Source: Rhea pennata (taxonomy: Eukaryota; Chordata; Aves; Rheiformes; Rheidae). Taken from it: 64,000 nt of DNA. Below the pieces are notes generated by a model. It was not told the DNA's origin and ran no database searches. It worked only from the letters and a program-made list of their open reading frames with translations. Shown piece by piece: positions 36,601-51,600 of this stretch. The DNA lies in contig NC_084687.1 of NCBI RefSeq assembly GCF_028389875.1, positions 6,856,157 through 6,920,156 on the forward strand, given 5' to 3'. A program made the translations under genes and the position numbers. Each line of letters starts with the position of its first letter. The first letter of the stretch is position 1.

Positions 36601-39600
36601 CTCCCTGCTCAGCAGGGTCACCTAGAGCATGTCAGACAGGGTTGCATCCAGGCGGGTCTTGAAGATCTCCAGAGAAGGAGACTCCACAACCTCTCTGGGC
36701 AACCTCGTCCAGTGCTCCATCACTCTCACAGTGAAGAAATTCCCCCTCATGTTCAGGCGGAACTTCTGTCGTTCAATTTCTGCCCATTGCCTCTTGTCTT
36801 GTCACACGGGACAACTGAAAAGAGTTTGTCTCTGTTCCCCTGACATCCTCCCACAGAGGAAGATGAGATGGAAATAATAATAATCCTCTCTTTCTGTTAC
36901 TAGCACTCTGTCAATTTTGCCTATTTAGACTGTATCTTATTACATGTCAGCACTGCACACCCTGGGCTTCAGGCCCAGCTGGTCCCTGGGCACAACCATA
37001 AGAGGCTTGTGTCCAGATTTCCAAACAGCCCCCACTTACAAGTATTACGATGTTCAGGTTTTAGGTTATGTTTCAAAGACAAAGGAATCATCTGTGAGAA
37101 ATTAGGTCTCCTTTGTGTTTCAGATTTCCTCCTTGTGCTGAGCTGGCTTGGGACCTGTCTTTGTCTCTTATAATATATCTTTTTTTTTCATTTAATTTTA
37201 ATTTTCCCAGTTGTCTCTTAAGCCCGAAGTAACAAACACACTTCTCATTGACAAATGAGGATAATTAACCTGCCTTGCCTGTGTGAAAATCTCTTATTGA
37301 GTGAAAATCTCATATTAGGATTTCCTGAACAAGTATTGGGTCTTTTACAATAGCTTAATCTTGTCTCTGTAATTACCACTTTCCTTCATTTTCCTGAATA
37401 GCCTGTCACATTGCTTCTAGGAAATGAAAAGTAGAAAACAAGAGCATAATGCATTAAGAAATGCACTGCCCTTCTTTGGAGGGTCCCACACACATGGGAT
37501 GGCAAGATGACACCATCTAACAAGTAGTTTTGATGCTCTGATGTCTCAGTAACATAAGGATGCTGTGCCACAGCAGGGACACTGGCTCCTGTTGTCAACA
37601 GCATCCTCAGCTGTTGCAGTGCAAAGCCCTGACAGCTTATCTCCCCACTTCCCTCTGGGCCAGCAGGGTGCCAGCAGTTCCACACAGGACTGTTTTCAGA
37701 GTTGGCTGGAAAAAGAAAGGGAAAGGGAGAGGAGAAGTGCATAGCAAAATCATTCCCTCATACCTGTCTCACAGCTGTATGAGCAGCACATAGAGCACCT
37801 AAAGTCTAAAGCACTTATCCTCACAGTGTCCAGGAGCATCATTAGCTTGACATTTGAGCCAAGGCACAGGGACACTAAGTGACTGCCCTAGGACACACAG
37901 AATATGCAGCCAGCAGGTAATTTCGACCTCTGCCCAGCTACCTGCAGCACGTACCAAGGGATTGCAGCATCCTAGAGCAAGAGCCCCAGCCCCAGGAATG
38001 CCGTGTATCCAGGGCTTGACAGTACCTGGTTGCACTGGGTGCTGAGTGAGTGGCGAGGGTCGCAGCTGCAGGGCTGGCAGCCCTGGCCACTGGCAATCTT
38101 CCAGTGGTCAACGGCACACTGGTCACAGTTGGCTCCCACCACGTTGGGCAGACAGAAGCACCTCCCTGTCTCATCATCACAGGGCATGTCCTGGCGTGAT
38201 CCTAGTAGGTTGCAGGTGCATCCTGAAACAGGAAGGGTTTAGTCTTGTCAAAACTGAGTGTTTAGTACCAGCCTGTCTTCCCACAAGTCAGGTCCATCCA
38301 AGCACCTTACTGCTGCTGAAAGATGTGCTCTCCTTTCTCTCCCTTAACGTTAGAGCTTGGCACGAAGGAGCTGTGCCCCTACTTTAACACCACGTGTCCA
38401 CCCAAGCATTGCAGCAGGTCTCAGCAGCCCTGGGAGGCCTCTATCCCCCTCCAGTCCCAGCTGATGCAGGCAGTGCTAACCCAAGCCATGGCAGCTCTCT
38501 GCTGCTGTGCAGCTACACTCAGCCCCACACAGCATTGCTTTCAGCAGCCCTGATGGATTCACAAGCCCTCTGTTTGTCAGGGGAGGCACCCACAATGGAG
38601 GATACAGCCCTACATATGTTCTCAACTCCAGTCTTCCAACAACTTTTGCCAAACTCAAACCTGATACAGACTACATCCCTAAGTAAGGAGGTTTATAAGT
38701 CCCTGCCTGTCAGGTTTCTGATTTGGAAACCCCAAATCAATGCTGGCTGAGAACCAGGTCCCTTTCAGAGTTACTAAAGATGCTGCATGCAAAGGCTAGA
38801 TGTGAGCTAGCTCCCAGGCAGCAGTAGCTATTTCATGGTCTACTCACTGTGGCATCCCTGGGGATTGGTGTTAGCCAGCTGGGTGAATCCTGGCTTGCAG
38901 AGGTGACAGCGCTCCCCCTGCACATTTTCCTTGCAGACACAGCGTCCAGTGAGAGGGTCGCAAATGGAGCCTGGCACAGTGCCGTCTGGATCACATTCAC
39001 AGGCTGGAAACATGCAATAAACAGCATCAATGAGGAGTCTGAGGAGAAGTCGGTGGGAGTTTCAGGGAAGACATTACACAGGTATAACCAGGCTCTTACG
39101 CAGACAGGCTTCAGGATGGGCAAAATCTTGCTGCTGGTTGCGAAAATAGTTAGTTTTGCACCGCTCACAGTTTCGCCCTTCTGTATTGTGCTGGCAGTTG
39201 TCACACACACCTCCGCTCTCCCCACCACTGGCTTGGTAAACATCTGCGTCAAAATGGCACGAGTCGGAGTGACCATTGCAGCTGCACCCTAAAAAGAAAG
39301 TAAGCAAGCCTATTTGACACTGCAGCTGTGTAAAAATCTCCTAGCAGCTGGAGGCTCTGCCACATTGTCACTAGATGGTGCCCTCATCATCTGCAATGCA
39401 TATTAGCACCCATAAACTGCAGCAGTGTGAAACTTGCACCAGCCAGACAGTTTTAAAGGAGCACTATCTTGATCCAGTTTGTGACCCTGGGGGCATCAGC
39501 CCTATTGCAGTTCCACCAAACCAGTATCAGTATAGTCATTTCAGGAATAGGTTTTGCAAAGACGGTTCATATTAACATCCAGACCCCAGCAGTGTCCAGG

Positions 39601-42600
39601 TAAAAGGACTCAGAATTTGTTCCCTCTCCTATCATTCATGAATGAGCAGAAGTTAGAAAGGCCTAAGGAAGAGGAAAGAGGGAAAGACAGTTGGATTTAC
39701 TCTGGCATTCGTGGGGATTGTTGTTCTCTGCAGGTCGCCAAGGCTGGTCATTGTAGAGGTCTGCACAATGATTGCAGTTCGGCCCTGCAGTGTTGTGCTG
39801 ACATACGCAATGTCCATGAACCTGGAATAGAGACAAAATATTACCCGCTACTTATGGATGTTCTGTGAATTTCACAGTTTTCTTTTGATTTTTTTCTGAT
39901 ACACGTATCATCTGGCATGCTTCTGTTTCTGGCTCACCTGCCTGTTCTCAAGCACTACAAAGATGAGGGCAGAAAGATCAAGCTTTCTTACACTCAGACA
40001 GCAAGAACCGTAACAACAGGGACAAGCTGCTCCCTAGCCCACAGCAACAATGAATTCCCATCACCTCTACAATATACTTGAGGACAAACACAACTGAGGC
40101 TAAGAGGACAAACACAGGCTGCAGACAGGGAAATCTCACACAAGCAATCTACATCGGCAAATACTTTTTGAATATGAAGGAGCCTGCTAGAAACTTCAGT
40201 GTCTTCCAGATAGGCCAAATGACCCAGTGACAGCAGGTGCAATTACATCCAGACTACAAACTCCTACAGGCACAAACTTTTGTAACTCCTTGTAAAGCCC
40301 TTTAACTTCCTTCATACACAAGAAATAGTTTTACACTGGTCTCACAGCCATCACCCTAATGCTGCAGGCAAAACAGGGCAACATTTCCCTTTGATTGATT
40401 CAAAGCAGCCTCTGGCCAGGGATAAGATTCTCTCACATCAAATTGCTGGTCATCCTGTCCAAACTCTCCTGATCAGTATTCCCTGAGACACAGGAGGCCA
40501 GGGCATATGATGGGGCTGGATTCAGGGACAGACTGATACCAAACAGTATTCGTCTCCCAGCTTCTCCTTACACCCTGGCACTCACCATGGCATGCTGATC
40601 TCCAGAAGGAGCACAACGGTTGGCATGTCCATTACAGAAGCAGCTTCCCTGCACCTGCATTTCTGTCACAGCATAGAAAGTGCTGGGTGAGCGGTAACCC
40701 TGGTGCACAATGTGAGGGAGCTGAGTGAAGTTAATTCGCAGGTTGGTGAATTCTCCCAGATCTGTTAGGGATCAATAAGAGATGTGAGGAGGCAGCAGAA
40801 ACAGAGACAAGCTGGAGAAGAACATCACAATTAGCACTGAAGGTTAGGAACAAGAAACCGACAGCAGCCTCAGCACAAAGCAGTAGTTGAACTATCAGTG
40901 AAGACCAAAACCTGCTCCTGCATTCAAGATATTTGACATGCCAGTCTGCAGCATATCTGAGGGGCACCACAAAGGAAAGTTGTGTCAGTGCTGTACCTGC
41001 GGTGTGCACAGAGGACATCATACATCAGAGAGGTGTCAGGGCAGCCATCAGACATGCAGCTGAAGGTTTGCTTTGCAAAGGGCTTGCTCCCTCAGAAGGG
41101 TTTACCAAGGCTCAGTCAGTGCCCTCCATCACATGCAGGTAAAACCATAAGGTGCATCACCCTCCCCTCCCTTTCTCAGATACACAGAAGGTCATTCACT
41201 TACTGTTGACAATCTGGCTGTAAGAGTTAGAAATGGTAGATGCCAGGTCTTGGACACTGAATTTGACCTTAGAAGGAAACGATTAAGAAAATTAAAATGT
41301 AGAAAGTTCTTTCTTTTCACAACCTAAGCAGTAAGACAGTGCCCTGAACCTGCCTCCTCTGCAGAACTGTCACTTAATGCAGAAAAAAGGCCTCAGAACT
41401 GCTGAAGATTTAGCAGAAGACTGACAAAACCCATAGCTTTCCCACAAAGCAGTAAGGGTTTTCCTTTTGGAAGGAGTAAGAATCTTCCAGAGGACTCTCC
41501 TCAGCACTCTTGGATGTCCACTGACTCACATCACTTGCTAGGTATATTTGTAGAAGATTTCCTGTGACACACACAAATCCCAGCACTTCCAAGCCACTAT
41601 ATCTTTCTGCAATGTAACTTAGGTGATCTGGCCCCTATTACAGGGTCACATTGCAAGGAATGTACAAATGCTGGAGCCTCCTGCAACAAAATCCTATAAA
41701 TCGTACCTTGCGCCCGTGTAACGGGTATCCATGCTGGGCATGCAGTGCTTGGCACTGTACATCCTGCCAGTTCTTGGGGGAGTCCTGAGGGATCCGAGGA
41801 AAGGAGGCAGCACAGTCAGAGGCTAGGTACTGATAAACCTTCCAGGTCTTGCCAAAGTCAGTGGAGCGCTCTATCAGCATTGCAGCAGGGAGGAGAGACT
41901 GCAGTGGCCAGGAGGAAAAAAGAGGCATATCTGTGATTAAGGCTTGCATCAAAGAGATTTTTACAGCAGACAATCAGTTACATGGGAACCTACCACCTAC
42001 TGGAAGCCAGCCTGTTCTGGTCCTCCTAATAGCCCTCGGAAACAGCCATACGAATGAAAAAGAAGAGAGAAATGGAGGCACAGTCCCTGGCCTGCTTATG
42101 TGCAGCCCAGCAGCAACTTTGCATCTGGATTCCCACATCCTGCTAAGAGCCAGTAGGGCCCTTCCACTATGTTTTGTAGCTTCTTTGAAAGTTGGGAAGG
42201 TGCATACAAACCCTGAAGTCAAGGATGATGCTACTGAGCAGGAATTTCTTGTCCAGATCCAGCTGCAGAGAGACTTGATCCACACCTGGAGACACAAAGA
42301 AACAGTTTTCAGAGATGCAGACCATGGACTTCAGAAAAATAAAACACTTAGTTGTCTGAGTCAAGTCATTTATTTCCCTCCTTCCTTCCAATCTTTCAAT
42401 CCAATTGAATTTAACACCTCTTTTCCTCCCCTCAGTGACAGTATTCCAATCATTTAAGTCAACAAGTGTCTGTGAGAACATGAAGTTACAAACTTGGAAT
42501 TACCATCCCACAGGGAATGGCTTGTTCAAAACAGGAATTGAAGTTTCAACATCCACTTTGAAATATCTTTGGGAAAACAAAAGTTTCTGTTCAATTGTTT

Positions 42601-45600
42601 TCAAGACCTAAATGCAGCATCCAGTCACCTATGATGCTGGGAATACTTAAGGCTGATCCCAGGCAGGCAGGGGAACTGAGACAGGATTCCTGCTGTAGAA
42701 CGCACGGGCCTGAAGGCTCAGATACATGAAAGCCCACTGTGGAGGGATCCCAGCCTCCCCAGCACTCACTGTTCTGGGACTGCCACCAGCGCAGGTGCCC
42801 TTTGGAGGACAGCACATTTTCCACACGGTGACTGTTGTGGGAGTGAGGCACCCGAGAGTCGCACCTGCAGCATTTCATACTCCACTGAAAGGAAAAATGC
42901 AGGTGGAAATAGCCATCAGCATATGGCTGAAGGGAAGCTGCCATGAACTCAGCTTTCACCCAGAGAAGAGGCTCAAATTAGGCATGAACTTGCAGATGAA
43001 CAAATGAAATAAAGCTGTTTTATTAGACAGCTAAACAAGTTAGTAATAATATAGTAATTATTAAGTAGTAATAAACAGTAATAATTAGTAATAAACATTA
43101 ATCAAAACTCAAGTGGACCCCCTCATGTCCCATTAAAAAGCTTGTGGTTTTAAGGGCTAAAAACTAAAACCAAAATTGTTTTAACTAAAACATACTTTTG
43201 GCCAATCATAAAAAAAAATGCCTTTTCTTAAACCATATCCCTGTTTGGCCTTATGTCACTGCAATGGCAGTGCTTGACAAAAATCTCTTTGCAGCTTTTC
43301 AGCACCACTTTGCCTTTTCCACAGAACTGAGTAGGGCTGTTTGGGCAAACAGACCAGCCTTTCTCTAGTATCCAAAAAACTAAGTGTAGCTCAGCCCCTC
43401 TGCACTCTCCGCTCTGTGCAAAGCAGGAGCAAACAGCTCAGTGGGTGAAAAGTGAGCGGGTGGGGAGTCGAGCAGCTCAAAGTTCAGCTCTCCCATTAAG
43501 CAAGTAATTCAAGAAGGAAACAGAAACATAGCATTGGGAATGCAGAGACTGAAAAAAAAAAAAAAAATCACAGGTCCCTGAGGAACAAACAAATATCCTG
43601 GTTTTGACTAACCAAACAACAGTAAATGCCATAACTTCCAGAAAGCCTTCCAGTGCATGTGGCACATGACTGGGCTCAGAAACATGTCAAAAGCAGTAGA
43701 AAATAGATTAAGAAACTCCTAGTTTAGGCAAAAAGGAATGCCAGCCATGATATGGCAAACAGGCTGGGTTAGGGCACCCTTGAAACAGGGAGGGCTTTGC
43801 ACTTTAAAACAACACATCCTGAAGCTGGATAAAATTTTCAAAGATTATTTGAAGATTTTGCTGCAATAGCAGGAGACTGGCTTTGAAGGCTTGGTGACAT
43901 GCACAGGTTGACACATTCAATGCAGAGGCGGTTCAGAAAGCTAGCTTGAGAGGAAACCAGGTTTAACAGGAGAGAAGCACGGAGAAGAAGGGAAGAATAT
44001 TCGACACAAGGTGTTAAGTGCTGACCACAAGAAGGCAATACAAGGTGCTCTAGCTGCAAGGGCTGGAGGTCTCCAGGGTAGTATGAGGCACACCATAGGC
44101 ATGGGGCATACTTGGGACCCCAATGATGAGATCAGCTTTCAGCATCAGGGCAGAGACATCAAGTGCCCGGAGCAAGTAACAAGAAGCCTTTTACAACTAC
44201 CTCTGTGTTAAAATCTCCCCACCTGTTATTAAAACAAATGAGCAGATTCCAATTGAAACATTGAGCATGCTGCTCTGCATTTGTCAAGTTTAAGGATAAA
44301 TCTGTGCTCAGGAGAGTGCCGTGGCGAGGCAGCAGAAGGTAGTGGCTATGGGGTGGTAGAATGGAGATTTCTCTTTCCCATTCTAACCATGAAAAAGTTG
44401 AGTCACAGTTTACACATTTATTTTTCCCTGAACAGGATCATTTAAGTCAAGTAAGTTTCTTCTGTTTCTACAAAAGGCACTTAGTTCCAGAACTTTTTTT
44501 TTTTAAGCTGAAGAAAAAATCAAAGGAAAACTCTGTCCAAAATTACCTTGTTGCTTGCACTTGCACAAAAGCCAAATCATACAAAGCATAAGTTGGTTTT
44601 GAATGGAAAACAGAACTGTTATCATAATTATTTAAAGCAGATCCACAGCTGTTTGATGGCTTTCTCAACTTGAGGTTGTGTTCATTCATCATTAGTGGAT
44701 AGTGCTTCGCTGATGACAAGGAAGTTAAGCAGTCATGAAGCTCCAGCACCTTACGAGAGCTCTAAGCACAGATAGTGGTTTGGTTTTAGTTTCTAGCAAA
44801 ATGTAGAACTGAGCCCCCTGCCCATGGACCTGGGAATCTTTCAGCAGAGTTAAGATGGATATTGAAAGGAGATCCTCAGTTTAAACAGATCTGTTTCTAT
44901 TATATTTGCACTCTTTATGCTCTATCTATAAACATCTAGAAACAATACAATATGGTATTCATATTCTAGAAGAATTCATTTCAGATAATGACTACTAGTA
45001 GCAAATTGTTTTCATAAAGCAATGGGAATTATCCACAGAAATAAGTTAGTGAATAATATTATTATTCACAATAATATTAAATTTCAGGATTCTGACTATG
45101 ATTAGAAACGGGAAAAGGAAGGTTTAACCTCAAATAAATTATTTATTTGGAATTATTCACGCATATTTATTAACACTATTCACACAGCCATAAATAAAAG
45201 TACTTTCTAGCAGCTAAAATGAAATTAATGCTTTGGCAATAAAGCTTCAATCCCTTTTAAAATGCAGTCCTAAGCAAAGATGAAAGTATCTGCCTGAGAT
45301 AGACCCTTCAAATTTATCCAAGAATCATCCTGGAGCTGTGCTCAGTGTGAAAATCTTTTCCAGTTTATTGGTAAAGTTTTATCATTTAACCTCATGGAGC
45401 TTCTGCAATCTGCAGCTGTTTGGATCGCACCTGTCCCATGTATCCCTTATTAAGGAAAAGATCTGCCCGTTAAGCCTGGCTCATGCTTGCCTTGCTGAGG
45501 CCAACACAGAGTAGCTCTGAGCGAGCTCCAGCTGCAGCTCTCCTGCCAGGCAGACTGAGAAGGTTTGCGCTTGGGGACAGGGAGGGAGGGAAAAAATGCG

Positions 45601-48600
45601 ACAGACTTGAATACTGAAATCTAAGCTGGGGAATGGTTTACTATTTTTTTTAAACTAAAATTAACACTGCAAGCAGAATTCAAATTTCATTACACATACT
45701 TTGAGCAAATTGTGAAACTCTATTGCACAAGAGAATTTGCTTTTACTGACTATGTGTCTCACAGTTCCTTGGGACAGAGGGAATTGCCAAAATGACCATC
45801 TAGCTGTGGTTTGCAGGGAGATTTAGCAAGAAAATATCTTTCCCTGCTTTTCCCCCTCTTTTTTTACCAGCATAGTGAATGATTCAGTAGATTCATCTGA
45901 GATGAGCTGGCCAGGAATAAACCAAGCCTGTGGGAGTACATGACAGAAATGGAAATGAAGTGGTCGGAGTCTAAACTGGGTCACTGACCCACAGGGCAGT
46001 CCTGGACGCCAGCTCTCCCATGCCTCTCCCATACTTGGTCTAATCCAATGCTGTCCCAGGTGCACATGGCAAAACCCCAGCAGCCAGCCCACAGGCTACT
46101 GAGACATAAAGAATATGTATGCACTGTAAGAGGTGCAAGGAGCGATCTTGTGAGATGTGGTGTGGAAAAGGCCTACAGGATTGCAGAAGAAGCTGCAGTT
46201 CTGACAACAGCTCTCTGCCCTTCTACATTTCAAACCTGCAAAGCAGCTCTTACAATCACCCAAAATACTGGTTATGAAAACTCAGAGATTAAAGAAAACA
46301 TTTTTCAAGCTGCTTGAAAAGTAGTTCATGAGACCGTCATTTTAGAGGAAAAACTAGCATACCGAAGGAAAAAAAAAAAGATTTATGTTTTAGAAATAAA
46401 TGGCAGGGGGCATTTATTTAGAAGAACATCTAGCAATTGCAAATAAAAATGCACACACACCACACGTAAGAGCAAACCAAGACTGTGAACTAGAATGGGA
46501 AGTATGCACACAGCATGCTGTATGAGAGAATGTGTTTCTGTCTGCAGGTGACTGATACCTGTAAAGGACAAAGATATGGCATTTGGATACTTGCGAACTG
46601 TGTGTGTGCATGCACGAGAACACAGTCTCACCTAACACAAACACAGTGCTGGGCTGTGCAATTCTCCCTCAGTTCTGCTTCAGATCTTTGCAGCTCTCAT
46701 TTTCTTAAGAGCTTGTAAAACCAGTTACTCATTAACCTTCCATGCTTTCCTTCTCTCCATACATGCACAGGCAGCAAACCTCAAAGAATTTTAAGCTGAT
46801 GGACTCTGACCAAAGTATTTTAAGCAGCTATAGTTGCCATTTTAACATGAGTAGAGAGCCCTTGAAATAACACCTCCTGGCATAAGTGCATGAACTAAAA
46901 TAAACTGAAATTACTCATCAGCAAAAATGGGAAGCTGCTTCTCTCAAGCCTTGAAATGAAGACCTTTAATAGCTGTTGAGACCTTGGTGGTCTTGTATCA
47001 ATTCTGTTTCATGTCAACAAGAGGCACTCTGTCAGTCGGTTTCCTGGTATCCAGCCTCCCATATGGTAACCAAGTGTAGTCTTGCATGATAAATATTGTA
47101 TTGGGACAATAATTACCATTCCAAGTTTATTTTAGAAAGTTCTGAAAGACAGCAGGAATTTATAGATATGTATATAGAGAGACTGAGAGTTATTCAAAAT
47201 AAGATGAGCAGCAAGAGGAAGTTATCTTAGGAACAAGGGCGTCTGTTAAAGTCAGGTTATGAAATTCTATTTCAGTCTATTTTAATTGTTAGCACCAGCA
47301 GCATGGCAATCTTATGCCAGGCCACTGCAGTAGGTCTCATTTTGCCTGTAAAGTACTCCATATATGTTCCACGGAAAACACCATAGAAATTACCAATGGA
47401 CATGTTGTCATCGTCAAGCTTCTAAGTGAGCAATTTTTATTTGAAAAGAGACCTCTCACTTGCATTCCAATTTTGAATCACAGATAGAAAACTTAGCCAT
47501 AATGCCCAATTTCACATCCTTCCCAGCCAGTCAGAAGTGACACAGTGAAGTCTGAGTTCTGATGTTATGCCCAAACACAAATACAGTGAACTGACCCTCA
47601 GTTTGGTTTTAGTGGAGACCTCAAAACTCAGAGGTGACAGAGGAGATAGGGAAGAAGAATGGATAAAGAAGAAATACTAAATAATAGTTTGTGCCTATTT
47701 AAAGAAACAGACTGAAAAGAGAAGGACCCCACAGCTAGATGTAGATCAGACTCAAGATCTTAAATGCTTGGCACACCATTACAGAGGCAATGAGCAGTTA
47801 AATGACTTTCCTCTAACTTCAGCTTTGCCTGAGCATACTAGAATCATAGAATCAGTAGGGTTGGAAGGGACCTCTGGAGATCATCTAGTCCATCCCTCAA
47901 ACAAGTGGCCCATATGGGGCATTGTCCCTAATCACAAGTGAGGCAGAGATTCAGGAAGAGTTCTCTCATGACCCATCCAGGTTATGGATCGGCTTATTCT
48001 GCTGCTCCAACAGGAATGAGGTATTCAGTACCGCTTAAACAAAGATTTGGCCTTGCCGGTTCTCAGCGAATAATTATAGTCTTGCCCAGTTCTTGTTTAA
48101 GAACTCCATTTCCTTCTTGTGATAAATATTCCAGCAAGATCTTGGCACTTGCTGCTCCGAGAAGAGCGCTACGCTGTTTGGAGCCAGTTGTGTTTGGGGC
48201 CTGATACGTCAAGTGCAACCTAATTTAATATCAGTAAAGGACAGCAGTGATCAATTAAAAATTATGGTAGTATATTCCTTCAGGGAGTTTAACTGTATCT
48301 ACATGCTTTAACCCATGTATCTTTCCTCCCTTCTCAAAGCTAACTCACAGCCAGAAAGCAGAGGTTTTTGCTGAATATCTGTGACTAAGGGCAAATACCT
48401 TGAATAAACATGTATGTGGCCTCTAGGGACAGTTTGAGTCTTATAGTTAATAAGGCCAATATATTCAAAGTTACCAAATACATACTAAATGACCAGAATC
48501 CAGACTAAGCACAGCCTCTAACAGCGAATGTAATCTGCTGGACAAGCATCCTAGACATACAGAGCACAAGTTTAAGGAGATGAAGTTCAATTCATTTCTC

Positions 48601-51600
48601 TTGCTTGAAAGCAAACATGTGAGTACCTATTTTCCTCACCCAGTCTGTTCACTCATTATGCCCCCTCAGTAAAACATTGTTTTAAATCTGCTAGAATGAC
48701 AGTCTGGAGAAACCATATTGTACCATTTTAGCTCCGCACAGTGCATACATTGCCAGAGTCCGGCTGCCTCTACAATTTGTCTGTCAGGGAATACATAATG
48801 TCTCAGAGCATATGTGGAAATTTGCAATTATGTGGCAGAAAGAGGATATAGAGAATGGAGGAGGAGAAAATATGCAGGGAAACTGCCTTTTTCTTCTGTA
48901 CAGCCTCTGCAAGTAGAGACATATCCCTGAAGCACAGAACAGGATGTGTGTGAATGCAAGATGCGATAAGCATAGATCAGTAGCTCACTGTTACTGCGTT
49001 ACCTTCAGCAGGTCAGGAATACAAATTATTTGGTACAAATCCTAAACATTATGAAGGAATACCCAAGACTAGCAGCCCTACTTTGAGCAGGCGTTCGGAC
49101 CTCCTGTGGTCCCATCCAACCACCATTATTTCATTATTCTAGGGATGCATATTCCTCCATAGGAGACTTGGTCTTGATTCATTCCTTGGGTCTGAAAAGA
49201 AAATGAACTGAGAGGCACAGTGGCTTTTAGCATGACTCGCCTATTCTAACATATCTAAGGGCTCTTGAACCATTCAGCAGGCAGTATAACTTGGACTGGA
49301 AATGTTTCTTGTGATATAGAATCATTCCTGAGGTCCCTTAAAAACTCATGTAAGTGGGCAAGCATATGTAACCATTGGATGGTAGCAATAAGGTAGACAG
49401 AAGCATCAGAATCTTCAACCTATTCCCTTTCACAGATACTGGCCTGTATTTCTGGAATCAGTCAAAAATGATTCAGTGCTTAGATACTACAGGGAGAGAT
49501 GCTAAGGATAACTTCAGCCAGATGACTGCAATGATCTGTCAGTAAAAGACACTTCAGGATTTCTCTCTGCCTGACAGTCTCACGCTTCCCTCCCAGCAAT
49601 TGTTTAAAGGATTAGAGCTATCTAATACTTGTCTTCTCGCTTCCTCAACTGGCTGACCCATTTTATCACCAGGCTCAGAGTGATAAAGATGACTTCTTAC
49701 TCTTCATTGCTCATATCCACCAATTGCTCATGAAAAGCAAGTGAGAAAAAGCAGAAAATATTGGTCTTTAACCTTATGCAAACAGAATTTTAGTATCTCA
49801 CATGAAAAACCTTTGGGGAAAGTCAGGATGTAAGGATCCATGGAACTGACACACACACACGAACTGCTTTCACTGTAGAAAGTAGGATTCAGAGCAGCAA
49901 GGTAAACACAGGGAAACCCAATTTTGTTCTCGTCTTGCCTATTTTCTTTTTCAAAAGCCTTTACAATGATGTACAGGGTGTTTGGGGTACCTCAAAACCA
50001 ATTAACCAGAAAACAACTAGAAAACCTGTAGCTGTTTTCTGGTTTTATGTTTTCTAAGCTGAAAGTACTGCATAAGCCCTGTAGAAAGTAAAAGAGAAGT
50101 GTTAATCTTGCTTGGTCTGAACAAGCCAAGGTCCTGTTACTGCTTCTTCCAAGAAGAGAAGTCAAGAGCTGAATGTGCCACAAAGCTGTCATGTTGTCAC
50201 AGAAGAGATAGCCAGGCAAGAGGATGTGGAACCTCCTAATCTGAAGAAAATTGTACAGTGCCTTCTCTTACCTATGACTAGGTAATATTCCTATTCCTAT
50301 TAAAATGCTGTGCTTAGCATTTAAATAAACGAATGAATTTACTGGGCCTCAAACAATACCTCAACGAGAGTCTTTCCATGTACATCAGTGACTGCAGGAC
50401 TCCAAATCCAGGCTCCTTTATATTTAAATTCTATTTTCAGTTTTCCTCTTGCTTTTACTTTCCATGCTGACTTAACAGCCATTTCCCAAGCTGTAAGTTC
50501 CTTTGACACCATACCATTGGTCCGCCTGGTTTCCACCCCCCATCACTTACCTAATCATTGCTGCAGTCCCCTGTGCTATAAATGGCAATGCAGAGTCCCT
50601 CCTGGATTTCACTAGACTGATCCTACAGCCAAGAAATGGAGCAATCAGTAGCGCAAAGTATAAAGGTTAGAGGGACTCAGAGCCAGAGCTCTAGAAGCAG
50701 ACAATGGAGCAGAGGCTGAAACTGATGCCCACAGCAACTGACCTACTAGTATTGCAAAAGAGCGTATGTGGGGTCAGCACAGGCTGGCACCAAAGTCAGA
50801 CAGCAGGCACCAGCCAGCTGGCAGTGGGGAGCAGCACACAGAGAATGAGAGCAACCTCTCATCCCATGCCCTCTGTTGAGATTGCAAAATGGACTCCAAA
50901 TTTGTACCTATTTGGCACATGAGCTAGACACAGAGCAAAAAAAAAAAAAAAAAAAGTCATAAGAATATATAAATTAAACCTACTTTTTATGAGATTGGAC
51001 TAGGAAATAGTAAGTTCATTTATATTAGGGAAATATCAAAGGCGGGGGAGATCAAGAAATGCTCAACATAGGGGGATTTCTCCTTCTGCAAAAATAGAAA
51101 CTGATATTCAAAACTCTTAGCAGCCATTATAATTGCAGAACAGAAACAAGAGTCTTTCAGGAATTTATTAGCAGTAACAATGCATCCCTCTTTTCAGTAA
51201 AGGAAAGGTCATATACACGTAGAAACTCGGGAAGTAAAGACTCCATTCTCAAAGCTAGAAGTAGAGAATCCAACTTTAATATGACATGTGTTAGTTGTCA
51301 CAGTTTCTTTTAACTCTGGTACTTAAAAGACAAGGTATAAGGAATATAAAGACTGAATATTTTAGGAACTTCAGGACCAGAAAAAATGCAATTCTACCAT
51401 TCTGCCCTCCTGTGCAATGCAGGACCTCACTCATTAATTCTGCACTGAACGGATGATTTCTACTCAGGTACATTATAACCATAAGAAACACATCCAGCCT
51501 ACTACTCGAAGATGAGAAATGATGCAGATTATCACAAATGAAGGCTCTTCAGAGTAACAGAGTAAAAATTCCTTACATAAAATGAATAACTAGCCCACTC

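Larger units (their letters stand above)
24662..42769 (-). other. LAMB3 introns 3-21
   Basis: The gaps between the listed exons are GT-AG introns, mostly 0.4-2.9 kb. They hold a purine-rich GAA tract (intron 19), a single-stop open frame (intron 17) and one CR1 copy (intron 11). No nested gene was recognised. Confidence 0.8.

Noticed and set aside
36629-36877. 82-codon + frame
   Set aside because: It is antisense translation of the CR1 fragment.
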